A stretch of 64,000 nt of DNA. Origin: Rhizoclosmatium globosum (Eukaryota; Chytridiomycota; Chytridiomycetes; Chytridiales; Chytriomycetaceae). The notes below the pieces were generated by a model. It was not told the DNA's origin and searched no databases. It was given only the letters and a program-made list of their open reading frames with translations. How positions within the stretch are numbered: position 1 is the stretch's first letter; every line of letters begins with the position of its first letter. Positions 42,850 to 54,300 of the stretch are shown here, one piece after another. Made by a program: the position numbers and the translations under genes. The DNA lies in NCBI GenBank assembly GCA_002104985.1, contig MCGO01000018.1, positions 186,001 to 250,000 of the forward strand, in the 5' to 3' direction.

Positions 42850-45170
42850 TCAGACTTGCGAGCGAGGGATCTCAGACGAAAACACTTGGCTGCTGTTTGT
42901 TGTATTTTGCTTTGAGGTTGCCGTCTTTTTGCTTGGTTTTGCTCGACTGCCCCCATTATTCCAGCCACTGTTCAACTCCTGGAAACAAGTGCGGCAATAA
43001 TACTTATCTGCTGCCATGTCTTTCTTACTCTCTCCTGTGCCAATAACAATGGTATCACCGTCACTTGCGGCCCACAACTAAAGACAGCGAGTCAGAAATG
43101 ACGCAAGCCAAGATACGAAACAAACCTCCATAACTTTTGGAATAAAATTGATTCCAATCACAGAAATAATTGTCAATGAGCAGATCAAGGATGTCATCAT
43201 AACTTGTGTCGACGGTAGTTTCAAACTGAGACCCAACCCAATCAATATCATCAACGACAGGGCCGTCACATACGCAGATGAATTGATGAGTCTTGCTTCG
43301 TTGTAACGAGAGTTCACATTTCTTGTCTCGAATCCAACATACACAGTTCCAAGAATACAAAGCGCGTTCGGTGTCAAGAGAACCCACATCCAAATATTGA
43401 TGTCCCTGCTTTGACAAATAGGCCACGTGCTACCATCGTCAGCAATATAATCAAGGATTTGGTACGGACTTTTGCGTGAAAAGGCAATCAGTAGCGCCAG
43501 GTTGACTAGAACTGGAATCCACGCAATGCATACCCAAGTCAAGTTGCTTGTCAGAGAACTGTGGAGTTTTGTTTTGGCACGATGGCGATGCGCACTATGT
43601 TTTAAGAGGTAAATTTAGCGGACATTATAGCATTATTAATAATGAAGGAGGATGCTCACAGTTTTTAGAAAAGATTGAGGAGTACAGTATACAAGTACCA
43701 GTGCTGAACAGAAATAAAGAAGCGGTACATGACGTCGGATTGGAAAATTGGAGGGAGTAGAGTACCATCCCAACCAACGCCACTGCAGCTCCGAACAAAT
43801 AATACATCAGAAACATAATGGAGCTCGATTTAAAGGCTGGGTGCTCCCGATTTACGAGGACAAAGAGGACAATCACCAAACAGAGGAGAATCCCCAAACT
43901 GCTCACATTTGTTCCCGCGGCTTTCACGGAAAATGGCATTTCTTTCGGAGGTATTGGCATTATTTCTGGATTCGGAAACGATATCTAATAAGGTTAAATT
44001 AATGGAAAATGAATCATAATTATGGTTAAACTCACAAGTAGCGTTCCAAGATTTGTACGGGCACCCGGGCCGCTTGTTTGGAGTAATGACTAAGTTTTGG
44101 AGGTCAGCGAGAAGACCCACAGGTCTTTTGAGACAGTGTTGTTTGAAAGAACACCTCCAAATACTATCAGTTCATTTGTTGTATTCGAAAAGCCAGCGCA
44201 GTGGTATGTCAATCCTGGAGGCTGGACTTTTGAAAGAGGAATGACAGGCTGCCAGTCAGACACGTCAAAGTTCAAGTTGAAGAGCTGGTTGCTTGTGGTT
44301 CCGAGAGCAGTTTGGCCACCGAAAATCAAAATATTGTTGTTTCCAAGGAATGTCATGGAGTGTGACTATACAAGAATCATTATTAACGTCTAGTAAATTT
44401 TAGTTAATACTAACATAAAGTGGCATGGGTCGTTTTCCAAATGCAATGAGAGGGGCCCATTCACCATGATTAAGTAAATATGGCGCAACATTCCCTTGAG
44501 ACAATGAAGGTAGAACTAGAGCTCCCACCTTCATTCTTGTCTTCACCAGTTGAATCAAATCGTTTACGGTCAGCTCAAGTATCTCGACAGGTGTCGTGCT
44601 TTGATCCACAAACGTGATGCTAACGTTTCCAGCAGAACAAGACAGTGCACTGGAACAAGGGGCAAAATCCACACCACCGTTGCTGCTGTACCTTTGATTT
44701 TCTCGGATACCATGATTTGACTCGCTTTGTCAAGGGCCATCACTGCAGATCCGAAAATGTAGTTTGAGTTTGGGTTTGACTTGTTCGCGAACGTCGTGAG
44801 AGACTCGTTCGTGTCAACACTAATTACCCAGATTTTCTGAGATGCGGCATAGAATATGGCGGCGGATCCAAGTCCACCTGCTGCACCCCAAAGAACATCG
44901 ACTCTTTCGGTCAGAAGCTCCTTCGCGAGTTGAATTCCCCACGTCTCGTTACTCTGTTTTGTTTGAATATATCAGTACAAAGTTTTACTCACTTAAAACC
45001 TTAGAGGCTCACCCAAGTTTCATCTTGAGCGATTCGGTATTCTACTTCGCAAATTGGGTTAACATATAAAGCTCCTCGCAAATAGGAATCATAGAAATTG
45101 TTTAAGAACCCCATATTAGCTACTGATCGTTAGAAAAAACCAGATTAGAATCGTTTAACGTACAAACTAC
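42850..45170 (-). pseudogene. Second Bmp-Kelch-7TM receptor gene, 3' part (broken)
   Basis: This is a paralogue of the receptor at 18,063, on the opposite strand. It retains the Bmp second half (DVLWGAAGGLGSAA), one to two Kelch repeats (44,090-44,356), all seven helices (43,960-43,080) and the CRTC tail ending at 42,850. Relative to the first copy, bases equal to 19,897-20,499 (603 nt) are missing, with the junction near 44,049. A Trp codon has become TAG at 44,090-44,092. The reading frame also shifts near 44,697, where part of the Bmp domain is deleted. The 5' part continues at 56,305-56,992 beyond the Gypsy element. Together these mark it as a pseudogene. Confidence 0.9.
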
Positions 45171-45652
45171 TGTGGGCGAGCGCCTTTTGCTCTCGCCTAT
45201 CCCTTTCTTCTTGTTTTACTGTCGGAGTTGTTTCTTTCTTTTGTTTTATCTCCAGTTCCATTTCAGTCTTATACGTGGTCTTTCCCTTTTCATTTTGTTG
45301 GACCGAGTTTTCTTGGTGTGTTGTTGGAAATTGGTGGTGCGAGGTTCAGCAGGTTCAAGTGGGATTCAAGACCACTCTATCTCCCCACTTTATTCTAAAT
45401 TACCCAATCTAAATAAATTGAAGAAGTTACCCAAAAACAGAGCAAGTGGTGTGGTCAAGTCGACCGAACCAACCTGCCACCCGCAAGACCTTCGAGTCTC
45501 AACGAGGTCACCCGCACCCTCGGGTCGCTCAGCTCGACCGCAGCCCGTGTTCTCGATCACTGTGCACCGCCATGGGGAAGGGGTACGAGTTACGAAGGCA
45601 CTATCGAGTGCTCCCCTCATGGTGGTGGATCGAGTTTCCCTACTGGCCCACA
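45171..45652 (+). repeat. Gypsy element 5' LTR
   Basis: 482 bp, matching 55,823-56,304 with an offset of 10,652. The termini TGTGGGC and GCCCACA are inverted repeats. Confidence 0.95.
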
Positions 45653-46932
45653 GACGCTGCCTTCTACCAGACTACTTGATCTGTTGTGGATCATCTACTA
45701 GCGATTTCGCGCGTTTCTCAAGGGTTTACACGCCGTTTTGGTCAAGTTGGAGAGGGTATCCACTTGGTATCCACTCCCGATCAAAGGCAATCGACGATCA
45801 AGCACTTGCTTCGATTCCTACCCACGCCTACGACCCTTCTTCTGGAAGTCCGAATCCCAGATATGCTGTTTTGGTTGATTTGGCATTGGGTTGGGTATCT
45901 ACGGATTTTCCCCTTGGTCTACAAGTGTTGCAGAGTCTCTTCGGACTCATATCGTCAACCTACAAACTCAGAATTTACGAGTACATTCCACGCGTTGTAT
46001 TGTAGTTTCAGAACGTGGTGTTACAGCGATGCGTCAGCCACACAAGCCTTGAGTTCCTTGATCGAGACGCTCCTCAAACTTGGACTTCTGACTTTGGCTA
46101 TGGCATTGCTACGGAATTAACCACGTCAATGATTCTTATTCTTGTTGGTCGCACGCTATCCAGTTCATTTCGCAAGTTGGTCACAAGCCTGGTGATGGAA
46201 GCCTCCGGATTCATTCCTGCCTCTGATACGGGAGAGTTGTACGTCTAATGTGCACATTACTAACTGCTTTTATTTCTGGATTCCGTCTGGTGTTGTGTTC
46301 TTGGTTGGACTAGATATCTACTTCCTTCTTTCCCGTTGATTCAATTCTGATGGATGTGCAGGAAGTTACAGACGCATCTAGCATTACCAGACCACTACCA
46401 CCGTTATGTTGTTGGATCTACCTTGGAGTTGTACCTACATTCAAGCCCGCTGTTTGAAAGAGTACAAGCCCATCAAGGCAATCCAGTGACAACTCTTGCT
46501 TTTGCGCTTCTTCCCTCATTGGAATCGGCTGGTTCTTTTGTTGTACGGGTTCTGTGATGGTTGTATGGTTTTGAGGGTTGTAATTAGGACCCTTTCCCCA
46601 TTTTATTTTTGCTTTTGCTTGCTTAAGTTCTATACTTTTGCTTTCTGCCTTTAGCTTTGGTTGTTTTGTTTTGTGGTACGGGATTGAGTGCTAGTGGCGT
46701 GTGGATTGGATTGCGTGGTGAGCGGGATACTGAGGAGATGGAAAATTTGTTGTCTCTTGGCGGGTCCCCCCGTTAAAAGGCAGCAAGTTTTCCAGATATT
46801 CCTTGCCTTTCCCACTCTTGCCGCGCAACTACCAGTTTTACGCGTCGCTAATGCTTAATCCAGGTACAAACCTCTTTTATCACAATACATTTCCCACTCT
46901 TGCCGCGCAACTACCAGTTTTACGCGTCGCTA
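45653..46932 (+). other. Untranslated leader of the Gypsy element
   Basis: About 1.28 kb between the 5' LTR and gag, with only short ORFs. It holds a 58-bp direct repeat (46,808-46,865 and about 46,889-46,946), the second copy of which covers the gag start, so one copy lies in the leader and one in the coding sequence. Confidence 0.6.
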
Positions 46933-49900
46933 ATGCTCAATCCAGGTGCTCTCGTCGCTAACGCTCTCAAGATCGAACAGTTCCATGGCTTCGACGTCGA
47001 CAAGTGGTCTGACTGGTTCAGACTCTACGTTACATACGCTAAAGCCATGGGTGGCTCCAATCAGGATCGCGAATGGGTTCTCCTCGCAATCCAGGGCGCT
47101 ACCATTCAGGACTCCGCGATCAGAGCTGATGCTACTGCGTGGGTTGCTGCTCAAGACGCTGCTGGTATCCCGGTTTCCTTGGAGGACTTCCTCCAACACA
47201 TGCGTCTCCAGTATGCGAGTGGTAACAAGAAGGTCACATCCTCCGACGTACTCTCTACTATCAAGAACTACGGTGTCTTCCCTCCCGAAAGTCCTCATTG
47301 GGGTAACGTTGTCGCTGCTGGAATTGCCAAACGGTCCAAGATGTCCAATCCTGGCCAGTTCCCTGACAACGAGCTTGTCAAGGCAGTGTTGGGTGAGATG
47401 CGATTCGATATGAACCAAGCGGTGCTTGCCACAATGGATGCTCAACGTAACCAAGTGGATCTTGCACGTGCCTCCCAAGGTGAACAGCCACTGGATCCTG
47501 ATCGTGAATACACGCTTGACGAGCTCCAGTCTGCCTTGGTTCGCTTTGTTAATCGTGCTGCCAATCTCCCTTTCCGCCAAGGCGCCGCTGAAACCCCTGT
47601 TACTCCTCCCGTTCCTGTACCTCCAGTTGCTACTGGATCTGCTCCTCCAGTCTTCCCTTCTTCAAATCTTCGTGTTCCTTCAAGCCAGTCACGTGCTGCC
47701 ACACCTGCATCTACAATCCAGCCAAATATCAATGAGCTTTCGGATTTGATGAGTAAATTGAGCATCTTGCTTCAGATGCCAACTTCTGAGGTGATCAACG
47801 GACTTGCCAATGTTGGGATTCTCGAAGCTGACGTTGATGTTGATGCGTTTGATCTCAAGAACATTATCTGTTGGTATTGTCACGAGCCTAACCATCGCCC
47901 CGGCACTTGCCCTCACCTTGATTCGGACATTAGAGGTGGGGCACCAGTCGCCATTGACGCCACTAAGAAACTCCGCTGGAAGATCATGAGTCTTTCCGGT
48001 ACAGGTGCTTTTGAGTGGGGTGAGTACGTTAAGGGTAGTAAGATGGGAGCCCGTGCTAACGTGATTAAAGAGAATCAAGATCCTGACTGGTTTTCCAAAG
48101 CCAGAGCCAAGGCACTTGCATCCAATACTGTCGGAGTCAACTACGGAAATGTTGAAGTCAGTATGCTATCATCTGTCTTTGACGAGAAGTTCCATTCTCC
48201 CCCAACCGAAGAGTCTACTTCCAAGTTCCATTCTCCAGTTCCACTGGCGCCTCTTGTAGCTGCGAAATCTTCTGTGAATTTCACTCCAGTTATAAGATCA
48301 ACCGTTGCTTCAGGTTCTACTAAGTCCGCTGTGCTGCGTCCTAAATTGGACATCTCCCGCGTTACACCCAAACAAGTTGATTGCGCTCTTGTTGCCATGG
48401 GTGTCACACAAGCGGGGGAAATGGTTCGCGTTAGTGATGTTCTTGACACTGTGATTGACTTGTTCTATACTGGCGAAGCTCAAGTTGCTCCAGCTATTCG
48501 CACTCGAGGAAACGTCACTATTCCTTGGCCTCCAGCGCCTGGGCAGGAAACCCTTCCAGTGAGGGAATCTCCACGTGACAAAGCTGCGCCTTATGCTGTT
48601 CCATTCCGTGAAGGTCCAAGACGATCAACTGAGTTGTCAGATTCTGATGAGGAAATGGACAACGCCCAACCAACAAATGCCGCACCCACTCCAAAAGTAG
48701 TTCCACCAACAACCGCTGTTTTGCCTGCCACTGCTCCTTCTGCCTCAACAAAGAAGCCTAAGAAGGAGCGGAAGAAGGCCACTGCTGCTCCCGCTCCCAC
48801 TTCTACCAAAGAAGAGCCCGAGCCAGTCGCACTCAGCCAAGAGCAATTAAATGCTCTTGTTACGGAGCTGTTGGAGGCGCAATGGGGTTTGGGCATTTCA
48901 CTTCGTTCTTTATTGGGTTCATCTGCTGAATTGCGAAAAGCTTTTGTAGAACGTCTACGCTCCCGTCGCACTTCCCCTGCTGCAAATGCTGATATTATCA
49001 AGGGTCTTAGCCTTACTCTTGATTCTTGGGGTTTTGAAGTCGCTGATGCTGAACTTGGTACGATTGAGTCTTGCGTATTGGAAGAATTTGGACCTTTCTG
49101 CGAAGACGGTACACCTGACGAACGTCCTGGTGAAACTACTGCTGACTACTTGGAACGTTTTAAACGCTACTATGAAGTTCTTGAAGCTGCCAAGAAAGCA
49201 AGTGGTTCTGGTTCTGGTTTGAATTCAGAACCAGAAGCTATGAAAGACGACCTTCCCAATTCTGCTAAAGACATCATGGCAGATTTTTCCGATTCTTTGT
49301 CTGCAGTCCTTGATGCTATGAACCACTATTATGATGTTGGTGATTCGTCTGCGTCGGAGTTTTCAAGAAACCTTTTGCGAAAGTTCCAGTCTGCCTCGTC
49401 CAAAGTTATGGACAAATTTGCACCACATACTTCTCGCTATGCTACGGTTCCCTCAGAAACGCCTCACCTTATGCCGGATCTTAATAACGCATACATTGAG
49501 TTAAGAGATTCAAGGCATCCGGCCCCCCGTGCTGGCAAGGTTATTGGCCCTAGTGTTGTTATTCAAGGTGGCATGCTTTCGGCGGATGACGTTAAGGATG
49601 TCATTGAAGCATTGCATTCTGAGTCGCGTCATTGGGATGCAAATTCCATTCCTTCATGCCTGAAACTCCCAGGTGCCGCGAGATTATCGAAGGAGCTTCA
49701 TTCTGCCGCGTCATTGTCATCCAGTTCTACGAGAACTTTGCCAATTGAAACACCAGCTTCGGCTTCCAGTTCTGGTCCATCCACCGGTCCTTTCCCTCAA
49801 TCTACCAATGCGAAAGGAAAGCAACGTGCTGTTCCCTTGGATGAACCTATTCGCGTTCCTGGAAGCAAAGGTTCCCCCGGTTTTGTTGCCCCTCGTAAGG

Positions 49901-51012
49901 TAGATGATTGCGGAAACGGCTACTACGATTTGACAGATGTTCTTATGGAGGATCCAACTCCAGAAACGGATTCTGACGTCGAAATTATTGCCGAGCCTCC
50001 CACTTACGTTGAAACCATTCGTTCTACTGCAAATCCTACGGGTTATGGGACTGGTTTGTCAACCAAACCTTGCTTCTACTGTAAAAAGGGACATCCACTG
50101 TCGTCATGCTTCTTGTTAGCAAAACATAAGTCTATGGGGCTTGCGGTGGGTATTGACGATAAAGGAAAGCTTCGTTGGCAATTGACTAAAGTTGATGGTG
50201 GTTGGGATTTTGGTCCTCTCGTTGAAGGTCATTCTAATGGAGCGGTGGAGGTGACGTTTTCTGGATCTCGTAATGCTGCGCCAAGGTCCTCAGAAGCTGC
50301 TACCAGTTCTGGCTCTTCTGGCAGTCCTGTGACTTCTCGTGGAATTGCAAGCCGACTTGGTAACGGGCCTGTGAGTAATGCACCTACTCGCCCTTCAATC
50401 TCGTCGCGTCTTGGTGCTCGTGCGCGCCGTGGAACTTCCTCCTATTTTGTGGAAATTGAAGTCCTTGCTAACGAGTTGGACGAGGGTGACACTGATGATG
50501 ACGATGGAGTTTCTAAGGATAATCGTGTACGATGTCTTGTAATTGCAACATCCCCACGTTGCATTGTACTTCTTGGTGGTCGTATTCTTGTTTCGGCTGT
50601 TCTTGATACTGGATCTCAAATTTGTACAATTGCGAGATCAATCCTGGACAAGATTGCGGATCTTTGCGGCGTTCATGACGCGTCTACGGTCAATATGCGT
50701 TCTGCACATGGAGATGTGCGTCAACTTGCTGGTCTCGCAGTGATTCCAGTCCATCTTCACGGATTCGTCTATCACGTTCAGTGTTGGATTGTTGATGACA
50801 CTGCCAAAGGAGTAAAGTGTCCTTACCAGATGCTTCTTGGACAACCGTTCATCCAGCTTGCTAGAATGCACATGTGGTGCGAGGAAAGCGGTGATATGTG
50901 GGCAAAAGTCTTCTGTCCTACTACTGATGCCGTCTTGCGTTTCAAGATTGCAGACCGTCTCCACCCAGACAATCAGTACAGCTTGCAAGGATTCCGTCTC
51001 TCTCGTGGTTAA
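46933..51012 (+). CDS. Gypsy Gag-protease polyprotein (about 1,359 aa)
   Basis: Start ATG 46,933; the frame extends 33 nt upstream from a TTG. A helical capsid-like N-terminus (IEQFHGFDVDKWSDWFRLYV) leads to a zinc knuckle CWYCHEPNHRPGTC near residue 312. The long middle is Ser/Pro/Ala-rich with acidic parts. A second knuckle CFYCKKGHPLSSC lies near residue 1,047. A retropepsin follows, with VLDTGSQICTI near residue 1,224 and YQMLLGQPF downstream. The two knuckles are each followed by a similar KLRW block, suggesting an internal duplication. The ORF is about three times longer than a usual Gypsy Gag. It ends at TAA 51,012, and Pol begins in another frame about 345 nt later. Confidence 0.9.
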   Translation: MLNPGALVANALKIEQFHGFDVDKWSDWFRLYVTYAKAMGGSNQDREWVLLAIQGATIQDSAIRADATAWVAAQDAAGIPVSLEDFLQHMRLQYASGNKKVTSSDVLSTIKNYGVFPPESPHWGNVVAAGIAKRSKMSNPGQFPDNELVKAVLGEMRFDMNQAVLATMDAQRNQVDLARASQGEQPLDPDREYTLDELQSALVRFVNRAANLPFRQGAAETPVTPPVPVPPVATGSAPPVFPSSNLRVPSSQSRAATPASTIQPNINELSDLMSKLSILLQMPTSEVINGLANVGILEADVDVDAFDLKNIICWYCHEPNHRPGTCPHLDSDIRGGAPVAIDATKKLRWKIMSLSGTGAFEWGEYVKGSKMGARANVIKENQDPDWFSKARAKALASNTVGVNYGNVEVSMLSSVFDEKFHSPPTEESTSKFHSPVPLAPLVAAKSSVNFTPVIRSTVASGSTKSAVLRPKLDISRVTPKQVDCALVAMGVTQAGEMVRVSDVLDTVIDLFYTGEAQVAPAIRTRGNVTIPWPPAPGQETLPVRESPRDKAAPYAVPFREGPRRSTELSDSDEEMDNAQPTNAAPTPKVVPPTTAVLPATAPSASTKKPKKERKKATAAPAPTSTKEEPEPVALSQEQLNALVTELLEAQWGLGISLRSLLGSSAELRKAFVERLRSRRTSPAANADIIKGLSLTLDSWGFEVADAELGTIESCVLEEFGPFCEDGTPDERPGETTADYLERFKRYYEVLEAAKKASGSGSGLNSEPEAMKDDLPNSAKDIMADFSDSLSAVLDAMNHYYDVGDSSASEFSRNLLRKFQSASSKVMDKFAPHTSRYATVPSETPHLMPDLNNAYIELRDSRHPAPRAGKVIGPSVVIQGGMLSADDVKDVIEALHSESRHWDANSIPSCLKLPGAARLSKELHSAASLSSSSTRTLPIETPASASSSGPSTGPFPQSTNAKGKQRAVPLDEPIRVPGSKGSPGFVAPRKVDDCGNGYYDLTDVLMEDPTPETDSDVEIIAEPPTYVETIRSTANPTGYGTGLSTKPCFYCKKGHPLSSCFLLAKHKSMGLAVGIDDKGKLRWQLTKVDGGWDFGPLVEGHSNGAVEVTFSGSRNAAPRSSEAATSSGSSGSPVTSRGIASRLGNGPVSNAPTRPSISSRLGARARRGTSSYFVEIEVLANELDEGDTDDDDGVSKDNRVRCLVIATSPRCIVLLGGRILVSAVLDTGSQICTIARSILDKIADLCGVHDASTVNMRSAHGDVRQLAGLAVIPVHLHGFVYHVQCWIVDDTAKGVKCPYQMLLGQPFIQLARMHMWCEESGDMWAKVFCPTTDAVLRFKIADRLHPDNQYSLQGFRLSRG

Positions 51013-51356
51013 GTTGCGTTTTTGGACATTCTAGCTTTTCATTTCCTTCTGTAGTTGTGTTCTCTTGCCATTTCTTACCTTCATTTTCTATCTCTGGTTT
51101 TTATCGCATGGGCGGTTTCTCCATTTCTTTTTTTTGGTCATTAGCTTGTTGCTGTTTTGGTGGAAATTTTGCAGGTTCTTCAAACCTGATCGGAAGTTGA
51201 TCAAAAACACAAAAAGTAAAAGACTTGTACCCTACACCCTCTCCACCTGGACTGACTCTCTTGAGTACTACTTGTGCTACATTCATTGCGGCAAGTCCCT
51301 GTCCTCACTACTGGTTTCAATTGTCTCCCTGGTATTAGCTTGTATTGGTGCGCTCG

Positions 51357-54300
51357 ATGGTATCCAGCAAGCAAAGTGGATACCCTCTACAGGTTTGCAG
51401 CTCCAGTTCTGATGGTGCTACTGGCTGGCAAACAGAGTCATGGGACTCATACTACCATTCTGTGGACGCGGCCAATGCTGCTGCCTCCAACTCTGTCACT
51501 TCTGGCTCTGGTTGGGTATCCAACGTGTCTGATATTTGTTATCCAAGAGCTACCACACGTCATCTTCGAAGATTGGGTGCGATCGCACAAGACGAGTCTG
51601 TCTCCCAAGTAGTAACCTTCACGCACGACGCTTCCGCCTACTCTGTGCTGCAGATTGCGGATACCCTCTCACGTGACGGCTATGTTGATTCTTGGTTGGA
51701 TTTTGAAGTGTTGCAGCATTGTATCTCGCGGTTGGATGCTACGTATCAATGGAATGCCGGAATCGCTATTGACGTTCATACTATGTACAAACCTGTCTCG
51801 CGTAAGGTACGCCCAGCTACGGAGATGCTTCCTGACGGGGCTGCTCCACTTGGTTGGGATGCTCCTGACCGGCAAGTTGATCCTATTGGTCTTTCTGACG
51901 AGCGTATGGACACACTCTGCTCCGATGCCGACTGGCTTTCCCCAACAGAACTGGTGCTATTGAAATCTATGCTTCGAGAAGAAGCTGCTGCGTTTTCATT
52001 CACTATTGGTAGCCGTGGTCGCGTCAAGCCAGAGTTCTGCGAGCCTGTCAAGATTCATACTGTGGAACACAAGTGTTGGAAGTTCAAGCCACGTAAGATT
52101 CCATACCAACAAATGGAAGCTTTAATCAAGCTGCTACGCGAGAAGCTTGATGCCAACATTATGGAGCCTTGTTTTGGACCATATGCTGCCAGTTTCTTCC
52201 TTGTTCCTAAAAAGGACGGCTCACTTCGTTTCATCCAGGATTTACAACCGTTGAATCGAGTCACTATTCGCGATGCTGGTATTCCACCGGCAGCGGAGGA
52301 AGTCATTAATGAATATACAGGTCTGGCCATTTACTCTCCACTTGATTGCCACTCTTGGTATGACCAGTTCACCTTGGATCCATCTAGTCGTGACCTAACT
52401 GCTATTGCGACTCCTCTTGGTTTGATGCGGATGGTAACACTTCCGCAAGGGTGGACTAATTCGGTTGCCATTGCTCAACGTGCTTCGGTCAAGATTCTCC
52501 AGCCGTTTGTTCCGCATCTGGTCAGACCCTTTGTGGACGACTATGTTGTGAAAGGCCCTAAGACTCATGAAGCTGATTCTACTCTTGTGATGCCAGGAGT
52601 TCGCAAGTTTGTTGCCGATCATATTGGTAACCTGCGTTCCATCCTTCAACGTGTTCAAGAGTCTGGAGCTACGCTATCAGGACTGAAGTCTCGTTTTTGT
52701 AGTCGCAGCTGTGAAGTTTTGGGTCACCTTTGTGCTTCTGATGGTCGCCGACCTGGTTCCAAGGTCAAGAGACTCACTAATTGGGGTCCACTGCAAACAG
52801 TTACAGATATTCGGTCGTTCCTTGGTCTTGCCAACGTTTTCCGCAAGTATATTCCTCGGTTTGCACTTCGGGCACATACGCTCTTTTCCATGCTTCGGAA
52901 GGGCGCGGATCTTGAAGCGAATAGCGAAGCCATTGAATCCGAGAAGCAGGATTTGTGTGCCGCGCTGACAGCTTATCCAGTCCTTCGCGCTATTCGATAT
53001 GATGTGGGAGCAGGTAACAGGTTTGTCACTGTTGACAGCTCGCCAATTGGATGGGGAGCATGGCTTGGTCAAGAGGAAGACGGTGATCGCCATGCGGTCA
53101 TATTTGTTTCTGGACGATTTAGTGATGTTGAGGCGCGTATGCCGCAACACAAACGGGAGATCCTTGGATGTTTGAATGCGCTGAAGGCGCTCCACATTTA
53201 CATTTGGGGATCGGAGTTTGTTTTGGAAACGGATGCTAAAGCTGTGGTGGGGTCAATTGATAAGGTTGCAACACTCGACGAGACTTGCAAGCGGTGGCTT
53301 CTGGGAATTCGATCCTACCATCCAGTCGCAATCCTCCATGTTCATGGAAAAGACAACAAGGTTTCTGACGCTCTTAGTCGCGCTCCAGACTTCTGGAACG
53401 ACTCGGATGAAGAATCAGATTTGGAGTCACATGTGGACAATGTTCTTGGTCTTGTGGTTGAGGTGGACGTCACAACTCTATCTGTTATCAGTTGGAATGT
53501 CAATTCTATCCGAAGTGCTGCCAAGAAGATGGGCGAGTTGTTTGGGCTGTTTCTTCTGAAACATGACATCATCTTTTTGCAAGAAACACGCATGGGTCGA
53601 GCAAGTTTCGACAAGTTGCAGGGACTGGATTACAAGGCAACACACTTTGCCTATTATTCTGACTATCCTGTGGAGTGTGATGACAATGGGGTCCCACTGA
53701 AAGGCGCATATGGTTCTGGTATGAACGGTGTTGCTATTCTTGTTCGCAAGGGGTTGTTTGCTTCGGACTATGCGGACGAAGCACACAATTGCTTTTCTGG
53801 TTGGTCTGTTACGCTGATGGAAGGTCGGTTTATCGCAATCAAGTTTGGCGCAATAATTCTTACGTCCATCTACTTCCCTGCGGCAATTGCTGGAAGAGAG
53901 TTCCGTGTTCCCTACAAGCTTCGATTCATGGAAGCGGCTCTACAGGAGCTCAAGTCTTACAGGGATCGTGGATTAAAAGTGATTGCTGGATGTGATTGGA
54001 ATGTGTCGCGTCTGGATATTGACATTCATCCCGCGCTGATTCGTCTTATTGGATCAGGATTCTCTCCTGTTGAGAGAAATCTACTTGGCCAGTTGTGCTT
54101 CGAGTTTCAAGATTCTTTCCGCGTTTGTCACCAAAATGTTGTTTCATATACAACCTGGTGGCATCCAGACAGACGTCAGAATCAAGGTTTCCGCTTTGAT
54201 GGCATTCTTGTTGACCTGTCTTTGCTTGTTTTGGACGCATCCCATGTACACGAAGTTCGAGGCTCAGATCATTGTCCTGTCTTTGCAAGAATTCAGCTTC

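Noticed and set aside
45172..46005. 277-aa ORF starting in the Gypsy 5' LTR
   Set aside because: Its first half recurs in the 3' LTR with a different downstream sequence. It crosses the LTR boundary and leader without any recognisable motif.
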